Assembly: GCA_965222005.1 (NCBI GenBank)
Contig: OZ244935.1
Location: 2,542,001-2,606,000 of the forward strand
DNA length: 64,000 nucleotides
DNA from: CBDCTM01 sp965222005
Lineage (GTDB): Bacteria; Bacteroidota; Bacteroidia; Chitinophagales; Saprospiraceae
Reading direction: 5' to 3'
The notes beneath the pieces were generated by a model. The model did no database searches. It was not told where the DNA came from and saw nothing but the letters and a program-made list of their open reading frames with translations. The position numbers were made by a program, and so were the translations under genes. Of this stretch, positions 24,680 through 33,703 are shown in pieces; positions within the stretch are counted from its first letter, which is position 1; each line of letters begins with the position of its first letter.

Positions 24680-27514
24680 ATGCAACACCTTTACTATATG
24701 CTTCGCCTTTGTTTTGGAATATATTCGCTGTTTGTACTGCTATTTGCCGGGCAGCCGTTGTTTGCTGAAGAAGAAGCAACCGTTTATGCGCCGCCGGATA
24801 TCACCATCACCTGTGATTATTGGTTTCCGTTCAACCCCAATAATCCCGAGTTGTATCTCGATGAGTTTGATGCCCGCTTTGGTAAAATAGCGGACAACTA
24901 TAGTACCCGCCAAAAAATTTACATTTTGGACCGGGTCTGTCCCAGCCATCCAAGATTCAATGAATATGGGCCTTCCAGCCCTTTTGACGATCCCTGTTAC
25001 GATGATTTGTATAGTATCTACTGGGGATACGATGGCTACTCTACAAGCACCAATCCCTGGCTGTTGGTTCAAACCATCGTTCCGCAACTGCATTGTGGGC
25101 GCGGCGACATTTTGCGGCGCTGGCATCTGCTCGATCCCTGGGGCCCACCAGTGGCTAGTCAACGTATAACCATTATCGACTGCAAAGAATTTTATGTGCC
25201 TACTGATTGTTGGCACTTTACGTCGAATGATGTAGGGAGCTGTGATTTTGTAAGCGGCCAGTTTAAAACCAAGCTCATCGAGTGGCCCTGCGATATCGAG
25301 ATCAGCCGCTGCCAGGTGACCGGCCCGGATGCATTCGATCCGGATAATCTGGAAGTATTCTTCGACCAAGACCGCGAGCCCCGCCTCGATGATGATAATT
25401 GCAGTCTGCTGGCTGCTACCTTTGTGGACAGACGCTACACCTTTGTGGATGGCGCCTGTATCAAAATATTCCGCGATTGGACAGTGATCGACTGGTGCTT
25501 GTACGAAGACTATCTCAATGGAACCTACTTTGGAGCTTACGAATGGTTCTATACGCAAGTAATCAAATTGCTCAACCAAAACGGGCCGGATGTACGGGAT
25601 TGTGAAGATCGCACCGTTTGTGGTTATGGCGATCCTGCCAACCCTGCTGCTGAGCAGTGTGTGGGTTATGTGGAGATCAGACCCGGCTTTACGGATGATT
25701 GTACCGATAGCGTTGATATCAAAATTGATTACAAAATTGATTTGTTCAACGACGGTGACTACGACCTTTTGGGTTTCGGCGAAAATCATGGCGATACCTA
25801 TCCCTTCCCCAACCCCGACGGGCTGCCGCTGCGCCAGTTTCCCGATAGCCTGCCCAATGCCGATGGCATCTATCCGGTAGGCACACACAAGGTGCTATGG
25901 GGCAGCGAGGATGGCTGTGGCAATACCAATGTATGTAGCTTTTTGCTGACGGTGGAGGATTGCAAGCCACCTACGGCCTACTGTTTGCCGGGCGTGTCAA
26001 CGATACCGATGCCTCCTAATGCAGGTGGGTATGTGGATGTATGGGCCAGTGATTTTGATATTGATAGTGGCGATAATTGCACAGCTGACAGCCTGATCCG
26101 CTATAGTTTTACGGATAATCCAGCTGACAATGTCAGGCGTTTAACCTGCGATGACACCGCCGGTGGTGCTATTCCGTTTACCATCTATGTTTGGGATGAG
26201 GCAGGAAATTACAGCACTTGTGAGGTGTATGTCCTGCTGACAGATTGCGATGGCCAAACGCAGTTCAATATTAGCGGAAGTGTTTATACAGAGACCAATG
26301 AGATGATGGCGGAGGTGATGGTACATCTGGAGGGCTTTATGGAAGAGGATCAAATGACCGATAGCAGTGGTGCTTTTGATTTTGTCGATTTGCCGGAACA
26401 GCAAAACTACTCCATCCGCCCGGAAAAAGATACAGCCCCCACCAAGGGCGTCACTACTTTTGATCTGGTACTCATCAGCAAGCATATTCTGGGAATAGAA
26501 CCCCTCGACTCGCCCTATAAAATGATCGCTGCCGATATCAACAATAGCGGCACCATCACGACCTTCGATATTGTGGAGCTGCGTAAGCTGATTTTGTATA
26601 TCAATACCGAATTTCCAAGCAACACCTCCTGGCGCTTTGTGGATGCCGATTATGTGTTCCCCGAGCCGGCCAATCCCTTTGCTCAGGCATTTCCCGAAGT
26701 GTATTCCATCAATGACCTGACCGGGGATGTCCAGAAAAATTTTGTGGCTATTAAAGTCGGGGATGTCAATAATAGCGCTCAATTGCGTGATAGCGACTCA
26801 GCCGATGGCCGCCTGACGGCGGAGCCACTGGATATCATGCTGAAAGACCGCAAGCTGCTTGCCGGCCAAAGCTATGAAATCACTTTCAGCGCCCCTGATA
26901 GGAGCCAAGTTGCCGGCTTCCAACTGGCGCTCGGCTTTTCGCCTGACCAACTGTTGGTCGAGCAGGTACTAGCTGACAACAGCTATGTGCTGAGTGCTGC
27001 CAACTTTGGGCATGTCGATGCGAAAAACGGCCGTCTGCCGGTCAGTTGGCATGCTGCTGTCGGGCAGGTAATAGGAGAGCACCAACTCTTTGGCCTGCGT
27101 ATCAGGGCATTGAAAACAGCCAAGCTTTCTGATATGCTATGGATCAATAAGGAGCAGTTGGAGGCAGAGGCATACGTGCAAAGCAAGCAGGGCAGCTATT
27201 CGCACAAACCTGTGCAGCTCCGTTTTGCCAGCCAAGCGGTTGGTGGAGATGATCTCATTCTTTTTCAAAATACGCCCAACCCTTTCCGCAGCCATACTAC
27301 TATCCAGTTTTACCTGCCTGCAGAGGATGAGGTGACCCTGGAAGTACATGATATAAATGGGCGTTTGCTCTTTACCGAGTCGGGCCGTTTTGCTGCCGGC
27401 TATCATGCGCTGACTATTGAGCGCGCAGCGCTACAGACGCCGGGCCAGCTGCTGTACTATTCGCTAACGACCAGCCAGGCACGGGCAGCGCGGAAGATGC
27501 TTGGAGGCTTTTAG
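24680..27514 (+). CDS. Dockerin/cohesin-like surface protein with T9SS type A domain (paralogue 3, shortest)
   Basis: About 944 aa from the ATG at 24680; a GTG at 24605 is in frame but would put 25 residues in front of a good signal peptide (LCFGIYSLFVLLFAGQPLFA). Almost directly after the signal peptide (residue about 35, APPDITITCDYWF) it begins the C-terminal module of about 909 aa that ends paralogues 1 and 2. The dockerin-like loops (TTFDLVLISKHILG, AADINNSGTITTFDIVELRK), the cohesin-like domain and the sorting domain (QNTPNPF) are all kept. It is thus a minimal version of the family with the HYR arm missing. It is last in the tandem array; a MITE and a terminator follow. Confidence 0.9.
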   Translation: MQHLYYMLRLCFGIYSLFVLLFAGQPLFAEEEATVYAPPDITITCDYWFPFNPNNPELYLDEFDARFGKIADNYSTRQKIYILDRVCPSHPRFNEYGPSSPFDDPCYDDLYSIYWGYDGYSTSTNPWLLVQTIVPQLHCGRGDILRRWHLLDPWGPPVASQRITIIDCKEFYVPTDCWHFTSNDVGSCDFVSGQFKTKLIEWPCDIEISRCQVTGPDAFDPDNLEVFFDQDREPRLDDDNCSLLAATFVDRRYTFVDGACIKIFRDWTVIDWCLYEDYLNGTYFGAYEWFYTQVIKLLNQNGPDVRDCEDRTVCGYGDPANPAAEQCVGYVEIRPGFTDDCTDSVDIKIDYKIDLFNDGDYDLLGFGENHGDTYPFPNPDGLPLRQFPDSLPNADGIYPVGTHKVLWGSEDGCGNTNVCSFLLTVEDCKPPTAYCLPGVSTIPMPPNAGGYVDVWASDFDIDSGDNCTADSLIRYSFTDNPADNVRRLTCDDTAGGAIPFTIYVWDEAGNYSTCEVYVLLTDCDGQTQFNISGSVYTETNEMMAEVMVHLEGFMEEDQMTDSSGAFDFVDLPEQQNYSIRPEKDTAPTKGVTTFDLVLISKHILGIEPLDSPYKMIAADINNSGTITTFDIVELRKLILYINTEFPSNTSWRFVDADYVFPEPANPFAQAFPEVYSINDLTGDVQKNFVAIKVGDVNNSAQLRDSDSADGRLTAEPLDIMLKDRKLLAGQSYEITFSAPDRSQVAGFQLALGFSPDQLLVEQVLADNSYVLSAANFGHVDAKNGRLPVSWHAAVGQVIGEHQLFGLRIRALKTAKLSDMLWINKEQLEAEAYVQSKQGSYSHKPVQLRFASQAVGGDDLILFQNTPNPFRSHTTIQFYLPAEDEVTLEVHDINGRLLFTESGRFAAGYHALTIERAALQTPGQLLYYSLTTSQARAARKMLGGF

Positions 27515-27747
27515 ATTATCAGACAAGAGAAAGTCTGCAAATCCGTAAGTCTTGAGCGCCTGCCCTGAGATTGGATCGTTAGCGGGAGGAAGCGTGAAGA
27601 GGAGATCCAATCGCTGTGTATGGCTCGGCTCTTTCCGTACAGAAGCCAGAGGGTCAGACGGAAGACTCCTGTAGTAGCCGGTGAGTCTGAAAGGCTTTCG
27701 TCCCAAAAGAGAACTGTTTTGCATTTGATACACCATTCTAAAATTTA

Positions 27748-27907
27748 GAGCGTGTTTGGAAATTGCTTTTGGAAGCAGTAGTAGTAAAATTTAATTTTGG
27801 GCGAAGCCTTTTTTTGAGGCATAGCCCACGCTATGGCGATGAAAAACAATGAAGTACAGAATTAAATTTTGCACTAATGCACCGAAGGGTAAATTCCAAA
27901 CACGCTC
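27748..27907. mobile_element. Fold-back MITE (160 bp), GAGCGTGT ends
   Basis: Terminal inverted repeats GAGCGTGTTTGGAA (27748-27761) and its complement (27894-27907) with TTA on both outer sides, consistent with a 3-bp target duplication. Inner segments also pair (AAAATTTAATT near 27785 with AATTAAATTTT near 27862; GGCGAAGCC and GCCCACGC hairpins), so the whole element can fold on itself. It has no coding capacity. It resembles the element at 30194-30376 in architecture and in the inner segment GAAGTRCAGAA. The sequence 27515-27747 before it holds no gene I can support. Confidence 0.75.
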
Positions 27908-27913
27908 TTAAAT

Positions 27914-27953
27914 AAAAACAGCTGCCCGGAATAATCCGAACGGCTGTTTTTTT
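27914..27953. terminator. Bidirectional terminator between convergent genes
   Basis: AAAAACAGC (27914-27922) pairs with GCTGTTTTT (27943-27951) around an inner CGGA/TCCG stem, flanked by A-runs on one side and T-runs on the other. It separates the plus-strand giant genes from the minus-strand peptidase. Confidence 0.75.
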
Positions 27954-27984
27954 GTCTTTTGCATTGTATATGGCTTGGTCTCCT

Positions 27985-30156
27985 CTAGCGGGAGCCCGAA
28001 ACGGTGCCTTCCATCTGGTTCCAGCGCAATTGCTCATCAATATAGCTTAGTACTTTGTTCATCAGATGAATGCGATCCTTGCCACGTACATTATGAGGAT
28101 GCATTGGATAAACGAAAAAGTCAACCATCTCTCCCGCTTCCACAAACTTTTGGATGAGGCTCAGGTTGTGCTGCATCACTACAACATCGTCCACGGAACC
28201 GTGGATGAGCAACAGGTCGCCTTCCAAATTTTTGGCGTGGCTCATCAGGCTGGAGGTGGAGTAGCCCCCTTCGTTCTGTTCAGGGCGATCCATATAACGC
28301 TCCCCGTACATTACTTCGTAGTACTTCCAGTCTGTCACGGGGCCTCCGGCTACGCCTACCTGGAAAGTACCTGGAGTGCGCAGCATGAGGTTGAGTGTCA
28401 TGAATCCACCATAGCTCCAACCATGTACGGCCATTTGGTTGGCTTGTACATAAGGCAGGCTTTTGAGGTATTTCACGCCGGCCAGTTGGTCTTTCATTTC
28501 CACAGTACCGAGCTGGCGATGGATGATGCTTTCAAACTCGAAGCCCCGGTTTTTGGAGCCCCGATTGTCAAGCGTCCATACGATATAGCCTTTTTCGGCC
28601 ATATAGTGCATCCAGAGCGGAGCACCTGCCAACCAGCTGTTGGTTACCATTTGAGCATGTGGCCCGCCATATACATAAACGAACACTGGATATTTGCGGG
28701 CAGGATTGAAGTTGGAAGGTTTAATCATACGGGCATGGAGAATGGTGCCGTCATCTGCTTTGATTTTCACTAGCTCGGTAGTTCCCACTTTTACATTTCG
28801 AAGTGGATTGTTGGCCACTTTTACATTCTCGACACGTTTGCCCCGGGTGGTAATTATATCCGTTACGTGGGGTGTTTTGAGACTGCTGTATTGGTCGATA
28901 AGCAGCATGCCATCATCATCCATTTTATAGGTGTGGATACCACTCTTTTTGGAGAGTTTGGTGGTTTCACCACTTTTCAGATCCACCCGATAGGCGTAGC
29001 GATTGAGGCCCGTTTCATCGGTACCGGCTACTATGAGGCTGGAGCCGCTATTGGTAAGGCCCAATATTTGGTCAACCTCCCACTTGCCTTTGGTGAGTTG
29101 CCCCAGCAGCTGCCCTTCGGTATTGTAGCGATAGAGGTGCGTATAGCCGTCACGCTCACTAAACCAAACAAGCTCATTATTGTTATTCGGTATAAACCAA
29201 ACCGGATGCTCAGGCTCTACATATTTCGGGTTGCGTTCTTCAAAAAGCGTTTTTACAAGTTTGCCATTGAGCGCATCGTATTTATTGAGTTTCATGTGGT
29301 TCTGATCCCGATTGAGTACAGCCAGATAGATGAAGCGCCCCTCCGGGCCCCAGGCCAAATTGGTAAGATATTGATCCTTTTCACCCTTTGTATCCAGGTA
29401 AACCGTGAGGCCCGATTGGAGGTGGTACACTCCTGCGCTGGCTTTTTCGCTCCCCTGGCCGGCCATCGGGTATTTGATAGTGCGAAGGGTGCCGGGGGTA
29501 GATGATATGTCTAGTAAGGGATATTCTGTAACGGCAGATTCATCTTTTTGGTAAAATGCCAGGGAATTGCCTTTGGGCGACCAGAAGGTACCTTTGCGGA
29601 TACCAAATTCGTAGCGCGCAATGGCCTGACCGCTGACGATATTTTTATTGGAGTTTGATGTGATGGCGACTTCTCCTTTGCCCGGGCCGGTAATGTATAG
29701 ATTATTATTGCGTGTATAAGCCAGCAGGCCGGAAGCAGCGTGGAAATCAGGATTGGCGGCCTTGTCACTATAAGTAAAAGAGGTGCTACCTTTCTGGCTC
29801 TTCATATTGTAGGAATAGTAGGCATTCTTGTGGGTAAAATAGAATTCATTGGCATTGCTCCATTTTATATACGGCATTCTCTTCATGTCGGTGCCAAGGA
29901 CATTATTAAGAGTGCTGACGCTGATTTTGGTGATCTGTTTTTTACTCTTTGGGGAAAAGCGCCAAAGCTCAGTGCCGTCATCAGATATATGACAAACCTC
30001 ATCGGTTTCGGCTACCCACTGCAATGCGGCAAACCGATCGGCTGCCAAATCAGTCTTGCTCTTCAGGATGGCATCTTCCAGGCTCAGGCTGTTTTGCTGT
30101 GCATTGGCAGAAGATAATAACAAAATGCTCACTAAAATTACGGCTAACTGTTTCAC
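27985..30156 (-). CDS. S9-family dipeptidyl peptidase (DPP4-type)
   Basis: Periplasmic serine peptidase with an N-terminal beta-propeller (about residues 40-460) and a C-terminal alpha/beta hydrolase domain. Numbered from an upstream TTG at 30186, the triad is Ser591 in GWSYGGF, Asp666 in LLIHGSVDDVV and His698 in MHPHNVRG; it is complete. The better start is the GTG at 30156, which gives MKQLAVILVSILLLSSANAQ, a proper signal peptide, and 723 aa. DPP4 homologues remove X-Pro dipeptides from peptides made by other proteases, a main route of amino acid uptake in Bacteroidota. The propeller glutamates that hold the substrate N-terminus were not located with certainty. A miniature element ends 38 bp before the start. 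Confidence 0.92.
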   Translation of the reverse strand: MKQLAVILVSILLLSSANAQQNSLSLEDAILKSKTDLAADRFAALQWVAETDEVCHISDDGTELWRFSPKSKKQITKISVSTLNNVLGTDMKRMPYIKWSNANEFYFTHKNAYYSYNMKSQKGSTSFTYSDKAANPDFHAASGLLAYTRNNNLYITGPGKGEVAITSNSNKNIVSGQAIARYEFGIRKGTFWSPKGNSLAFYQKDESAVTEYPLLDISSTPGTLRTIKYPMAGQGSEKASAGVYHLQSGLTVYLDTKGEKDQYLTNLAWGPEGRFIYLAVLNRDQNHMKLNKYDALNGKLVKTLFEERNPKYVEPEHPVWFIPNNNNELVWFSERDGYTHLYRYNTEGQLLGQLTKGKWEVDQILGLTNSGSSLIVAGTDETGLNRYAYRVDLKSGETTKLSKKSGIHTYKMDDDGMLLIDQYSSLKTPHVTDIITTRGKRVENVKVANNPLRNVKVGTTELVKIKADDGTILHARMIKPSNFNPARKYPVFVYVYGGPHAQMVTNSWLAGAPLWMHYMAEKGYIVWTLDNRGSKNRGFEFESIIHRQLGTVEMKDQLAGVKYLKSLPYVQANQMAVHGWSYGGFMTLNLMLRTPGTFQVGVAGGPVTDWKYYEVMYGERYMDRPEQNEGGYSTSSLMSHAKNLEGDLLLIHGSVDDVVVMQHNLSLIQKFVEAGEMVDFFVYPMHPHNVRGKDRIHLMNKVLSYIDEQLRWNQMEGTVSGSR

Positions 30157-30193
30157 TATTCTAGGATTTAAGTTATTGAATATCAATATTTTA

Positions 30194-30376
30194 AGAGCTT
30201 GTATGAATTTTCATGATCGAGCCTGCCCGGCGGCCAGACGGGCGAAAATGAGCAAACTTAATTCTGAATGAGGCGAAAAACACAGGCATACCTGAAAGGT
30301 ACGACCAGCATTTTCAACGAAGTGCAGAACAAAATTTGCCATTTGTAGCCGATTAATGGAATTTTACACAAGCTCT
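30194..30376. mobile_element. Fold-back MITE (183 bp), GAGCTTGT ends, in the promoter region of the S9 peptidase gene
   Basis: Inverted ends AGAGCTTGT (30194-30202) and ACAAGCTCT (30368-30376) extend imperfectly inward (ATGAATTTTCAT versus ATGGAATTTTAC). If the element is taken as GAGC...GCTC, TAA flanks both sides, a 3-bp target duplication. Inner hairpins (CCTGCCCGGCGG/CCAGACGGGC, CATACCTGAAAGGTACG) and the segment GAAGTGCAGAA match the plan of the element at 27748. The rest of the gap up to the tRNA (30377-30583) holds only the tRNA promoter. Confidence 0.65.
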
Positions 30377-30583
30377 AAATATACAAATGGGTTGCAACAT
30401 ACCAGCAGACACAAACAGGCTTGAGCTGCAATCGGCTAAAGATAGTGAATTTTGGCATTCTGCCCGCCCTCCCAATCGATTAGTCTGCCCTTCTGCTCCG
30501 GCAACGGCATAAGTGCTTTCCGTTTTTCAGAAAATCGCAATTCTTTTATATTATTTGATAATATAGTATATTTGCAAGGCTTT

Positions 30584-30667
30584 GCCGAAATGGCGGAACT
30601 GGTAGACGCGCACGTTTCAGGGGCGTGTGTCCGCAAGGACGTGTGGGTTCGACTCCCACTTTCGGCA
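30584..30667 (+). tRNA. tRNA-Leu (anticodon CAG)
   Basis: An 84-nt cloverleaf: acceptor stem GCCGAAA with TTTCGGC, discriminator A, D-arm GCGGAACTGGTAGACGC, anticodon stem CACGT/GCGTG with loop TTCAGGG (anticodon CAG at 30618-30620), a long class II variable arm (TGTCCGCAAGGACG) and the T-arm GTGGGTTCGACTCCCAC. CCA is not encoded. A -7 box TATATTTG stands at 30567-30574. The T-arm and variable arm confirm leucine type. Confidence 0.97.
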
Positions 30668-30768
30668 CTTCATTTCCCATTCAAGTATCGAGCTTTCACA
30701 GGAATGTATTTTTAGCTACCACTCCTTGTGGTGAGGCTTTGATTGAGGAATGATTTTTACCCCAACTA

Positions 30769-31005
30769 ATGCCCTTGTATATGCCCAAAAAACAAAGCAA
30801 GTACATTGTCCGCTTTCAGTTCAAAAAAGGCGTTGATGAGGCTATTTGTCGAAACTCTAAATTTGCTAAAAAGAAAATCGAGCAATTGGGTTCCCTCAAT
30901 CCGCGAAAGAAGATCACCGTCATCATCAGCGGAACGGAGGTGAAAAAGGCAAAAAAATTCGCCTTCAACGGCGCTGACTGGGAGGATTTCATTGACAAGG
31001 TGTAA
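30769..31005 (+). CDS. Small basic hypothetical protein
   Basis: A 78-aa lysine-rich protein (74 aa if the second ATG at 30781 is used: MPKKQSKYIVRF). The predicted layout is strand, helix (KFAKKKIEQLG), strand (KKITVIISG), helix (EVKKAKKFAF) and the ending DWEDFIDKV, which would suit a small nucleic-acid-binding or regulatory fold, but I recognise no family. It sits alone between tRNA-Leu and the S46 peptidase gene in the same direction. Coding status rests on its composition and clear start; function unknown. Confidence 0.55.
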   Translation: MPLYMPKKQSKYIVRFQFKKGVDEAICRNSKFAKKKIEQLGSLNPRKKITVIISGTEVKKAKKFAFNGADWEDFIDKV

Positions 31006-31103
31006 GCTGGCATTGTTCAGTTCAAGCCTTCAATATCCATCGTGGCAGTCTTACAATTGCGCTGAAATCGCTATCTTAGCCGTCATAATCAAAACACCTT
31101 ATT

Positions 31104-33347
31104 ATGACGTTGCTCAGCCGTATTTGCCTCCTCAGTTTATTCGCCCTTTTCAGCCGTGGCCTTTCTGCCGGTGAAGGTATGTGGATACCTCTGCTCCTCC
31201 AATCGCTCAATGAATCGGAGATGCAGCAGATGGGTATGAAAATGTCTGCCGCTGATATTTATTCGGTCAATAAGGGAAGCCTCAAGGATGCTATTGTTCA
31301 TTTTGGCGGGTTTTGCACTTCCGAAATCATATCACTCAAGGGATTGTTGCTGACCAACCACCATTGTGGCTATGGCCAAATCCAATCGCATACAAGCCTT
31401 CAAAACAACTATTTGAGAGATGGCTTTTGGGCGCACAGCATGGCAGAAGAACTGCCCAACCCCGGGCTGACTGCTACCCTTATTGTACGCATCGAGGATG
31501 TCAGCACTTCCGTTTTGGCTGGCATTTCAGACGAAATGAGTGAATCGGAGCGCCAATCGGCTATTGATAAGAATATAGAGCTGGTGAAAAAAAAGGCCAA
31601 AAGAGAGGCCTATGAGGAGATCAAGGTGCGTCCCTTTTTCAAAGGCAATCAATACTTTCTTTTTGTAACCGTCACCTATCGGGATGTGCGCCTGGTGGGC
31701 GCTCCGCCGGAGTCCATCGGCAAATTTGGTGCAGATACCGACAATTGGGTTTGGCCGCGCCACACGGGCGACTTTTCGCTCTTCCGCATTTATGCCGGCC
31801 CTGATAATCTGCCTGCTGATTATTCTGAAAACAATGTTCCTTATCAGCCCAAACATCACCTGCCTATCAGTCTGGATGGTGTAGCTGAGGACGACTTCAC
31901 ACTGATATTTGGCTTTCCCGGACGTACCAATCAGTATCTTCCGTCTTATGCCGTCAAGCAGATAGTAGATGTACTCGATCCAACCAAAATTTCCATTCGC
32001 GATAAGGCACTCAGTGTGATAAACGCAGCTATGCGTTCCGATGAGCAGTTGCGTATACAATATGCGTCGAAACAGGCGAGAATAGCCAATGCCTGGAAGA
32101 AGTGGCAAGGAGAAGTGTTGGGGATCAAAACTACCGGCGGCGTGGCCCGCAAGGAGGCTTTCGAAAAGGAATTTACGCAAAAAATCAACGGCAATAAGAC
32201 CTGGGCAAATAAATACGGGCAGCTTCTGCCGCGTTTCAAGGAATTGTATAAAAAAATTGAACCCTACGCTTTTACCCGCGATTACTACAATGAAGTCACT
32301 CGCAATATTGAGCTGATGCGGGTGGCAGGCTACCTGCACCGCCTGGTAAGTGCGTACGAAGAAAATGGCGAAGCAGGCTATCAAAAAATGGCAGATCGCC
32401 TAAACAGCTATTTTTCCCGTTTTTATAAAAACTACCAGGCTTCTGTCGATGAGCAGGTGTTTGCTGCCCTCAGCCAGATGTACGTTGAGCATGTAAATGC
32501 TGCTTACGTTCCCCACTATGTACGTCAGCAGCTACGGGCGGCCGGCAAAGACTACCAGCAGTTGGCTAAAAATATCTATTCGCATACAGCTTTCACCGAT
32601 CAGGAAAGTATGACCAAATTGATGGAACTCGATGCACCGGCTGCAATCGCCAAAATCAAGGAAGACCCTGCCTATCAATTTGCTGCCAGCCTGCGCCAAG
32701 TGTATAATGATAAGGTGGCCGGCCCCTACAATCAAAGCAATAAGGAGATCAACAAAATACAGCGCACGTATATGGCCGCCTTGATGGAGGTGTTCCCGGA
32801 TCGCCGTTTTTATCCCGATGCCAACAGCACCATGCGAGTTACCTATGGCAAAGTGGCCGGTTATGAGCCCCGCGATGCTGTCCATTTTCTTCCACAAACT
32901 TATCTGTCCGGAGTAATCGCCAAGTATAAGCCTGACGATTATGAATTCGATCTGCCCAAAAAATTGATCGACCTGTATCATTCAAAGGATTACGGCCCGT
33001 ATGGTTCGAACGGCAAAATGCCGGTTTGTTTTATCGGTACCAATCACACCACCGGAGGCAATAGCGGCAGCCCCGCCATTGACGCAGAGGGCAATCTCAT
33101 CGGCCTCAACTTCGACCGCGTGTGGGAAGGTACCATGAGCGATATCAATTACGATGCGTCTATCTGTCGCAATATTATGGTGGATATGCGCTACATCCTT
33201 TTCATCATCGATAAATTTGCCGGAGCCAATAAGCTCGTCTCCGAAATGACATTGATACATCCTAAAAAGAAGGTCAAAAAAGTGCAAACGCGCGAATCAT
33301 TGAAAAAGAAGAAAAAGATGAAACTGAGAAAAGCGGCTACTGAATAG
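31104..33347 (+). CDS. S46-family dipeptidyl peptidase, DPP11-like
   Basis: Periplasmic chymotrypsin-fold exopeptidase found in bacteria only. The signal peptide (RICLLSLFALFSRGLSA) is followed by the N-terminal GMWIPLL, which helps bind the substrate N-terminus. The His of the triad lies in LLLTNHHCGYG (about residue 86-87) and the nucleophile in TGGNSGSP (Ser654). Eighteen residues after the serine the sequence reads NFDRVWEG: Arg at this place (residue 673 in Porphyromonas numbering) marks DPP11, which removes Asp/Glu dipeptides, whereas Gly marks DPP7. Length, 747 aa, includes a lysine-rich tail (KKKKKMKLRK) not usual in the family. A TATCTTAG box at about 31073 is a likely promoter. With the S9 enzyme nearby it supports life on protein. 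Confidence 0.93.
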   Translation: MTLLSRICLLSLFALFSRGLSAGEGMWIPLLLQSLNESEMQQMGMKMSAADIYSVNKGSLKDAIVHFGGFCTSEIISLKGLLLTNHHCGYGQIQSHTSLQNNYLRDGFWAHSMAEELPNPGLTATLIVRIEDVSTSVLAGISDEMSESERQSAIDKNIELVKKKAKREAYEEIKVRPFFKGNQYFLFVTVTYRDVRLVGAPPESIGKFGADTDNWVWPRHTGDFSLFRIYAGPDNLPADYSENNVPYQPKHHLPISLDGVAEDDFTLIFGFPGRTNQYLPSYAVKQIVDVLDPTKISIRDKALSVINAAMRSDEQLRIQYASKQARIANAWKKWQGEVLGIKTTGGVARKEAFEKEFTQKINGNKTWANKYGQLLPRFKELYKKIEPYAFTRDYYNEVTRNIELMRVAGYLHRLVSAYEENGEAGYQKMADRLNSYFSRFYKNYQASVDEQVFAALSQMYVEHVNAAYVPHYVRQQLRAAGKDYQQLAKNIYSHTAFTDQESMTKLMELDAPAAIAKIKEDPAYQFAASLRQVYNDKVAGPYNQSNKEINKIQRTYMAALMEVFPDRRFYPDANSTMRVTYGKVAGYEPRDAVHFLPQTYLSGVIAKYKPDDYEFDLPKKLIDLYHSKDYGPYGSNGKMPVCFIGTNHTTGGNSGSPAIDAEGNLIGLNFDRVWEGTMSDINYDASICRNIMVDMRYILFIIDKFAGANKLVSEMTLIHPKKKVKKVQTRESLKKKKKMKLRKAATE

Positions 33348-33410
33348 ATACCAGAGGGTCAGACAAAAGGAAATAATCCAATCGGCGTGAATGGCTGGCT
33401 CTCCCCGAAC

Positions 33411-33703
33411 AGGAGGCAGATGGCCAGACAACAGACGGCCAGATGAGAGGGGTCTGAAATCAGAAAACCTGAAGCTCTTAATACACCACGACTTTTCCCC
33501 TTGTCAGCATTTCATCCTTTTGCACTACCCGATACCAATAGGTGCCCGGCGGCAGGGCTTCAATATTGATTTCCTGCTCTGCTACCCAAACTTGCTCCTG
33601 CAACACCTGCCGCCCCAGCGCATCGAAAAGCTGCAAATCAAAGGGCAATGGCATATCCTGCGTGGAGATGTGCAGGTAATGGCGGGCGGGGTTGGGGAAG
33701 ATA
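33411..33703. repeat. Copy 1 of a 293-bp duplication (sorting-domain tail plus 3' flank)
   Basis: Matches 42326-42618 over the whole 293 bp with four differences by eye and no gaps. It covers the last ~75 codons (the T9SS type A domain) of the gene on the minus strand and about 67 bp beyond its stop. The two proteins are unrelated before this point. Confidence 0.92.

Noticed and set aside
24740..25888. A 382-codon frame antisense to the third giant gene
   Set aside because: Same echo effect; no start context, no domain, and the plus-strand gene is certain.
12307..27514. A cellulosome scaffold cluster
   Set aside because: Dockerin- and cohesin-like parts occur, but no carbohydrate-active enzyme or binding module is seen in the window; a non-cellulosomal use is more likely.
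30452..30715. An 87-codon frame containing AELVDAHVSGACVRKDVWVR
   Set aside because: This is the well-known false translation of a tRNA-Leu gene.
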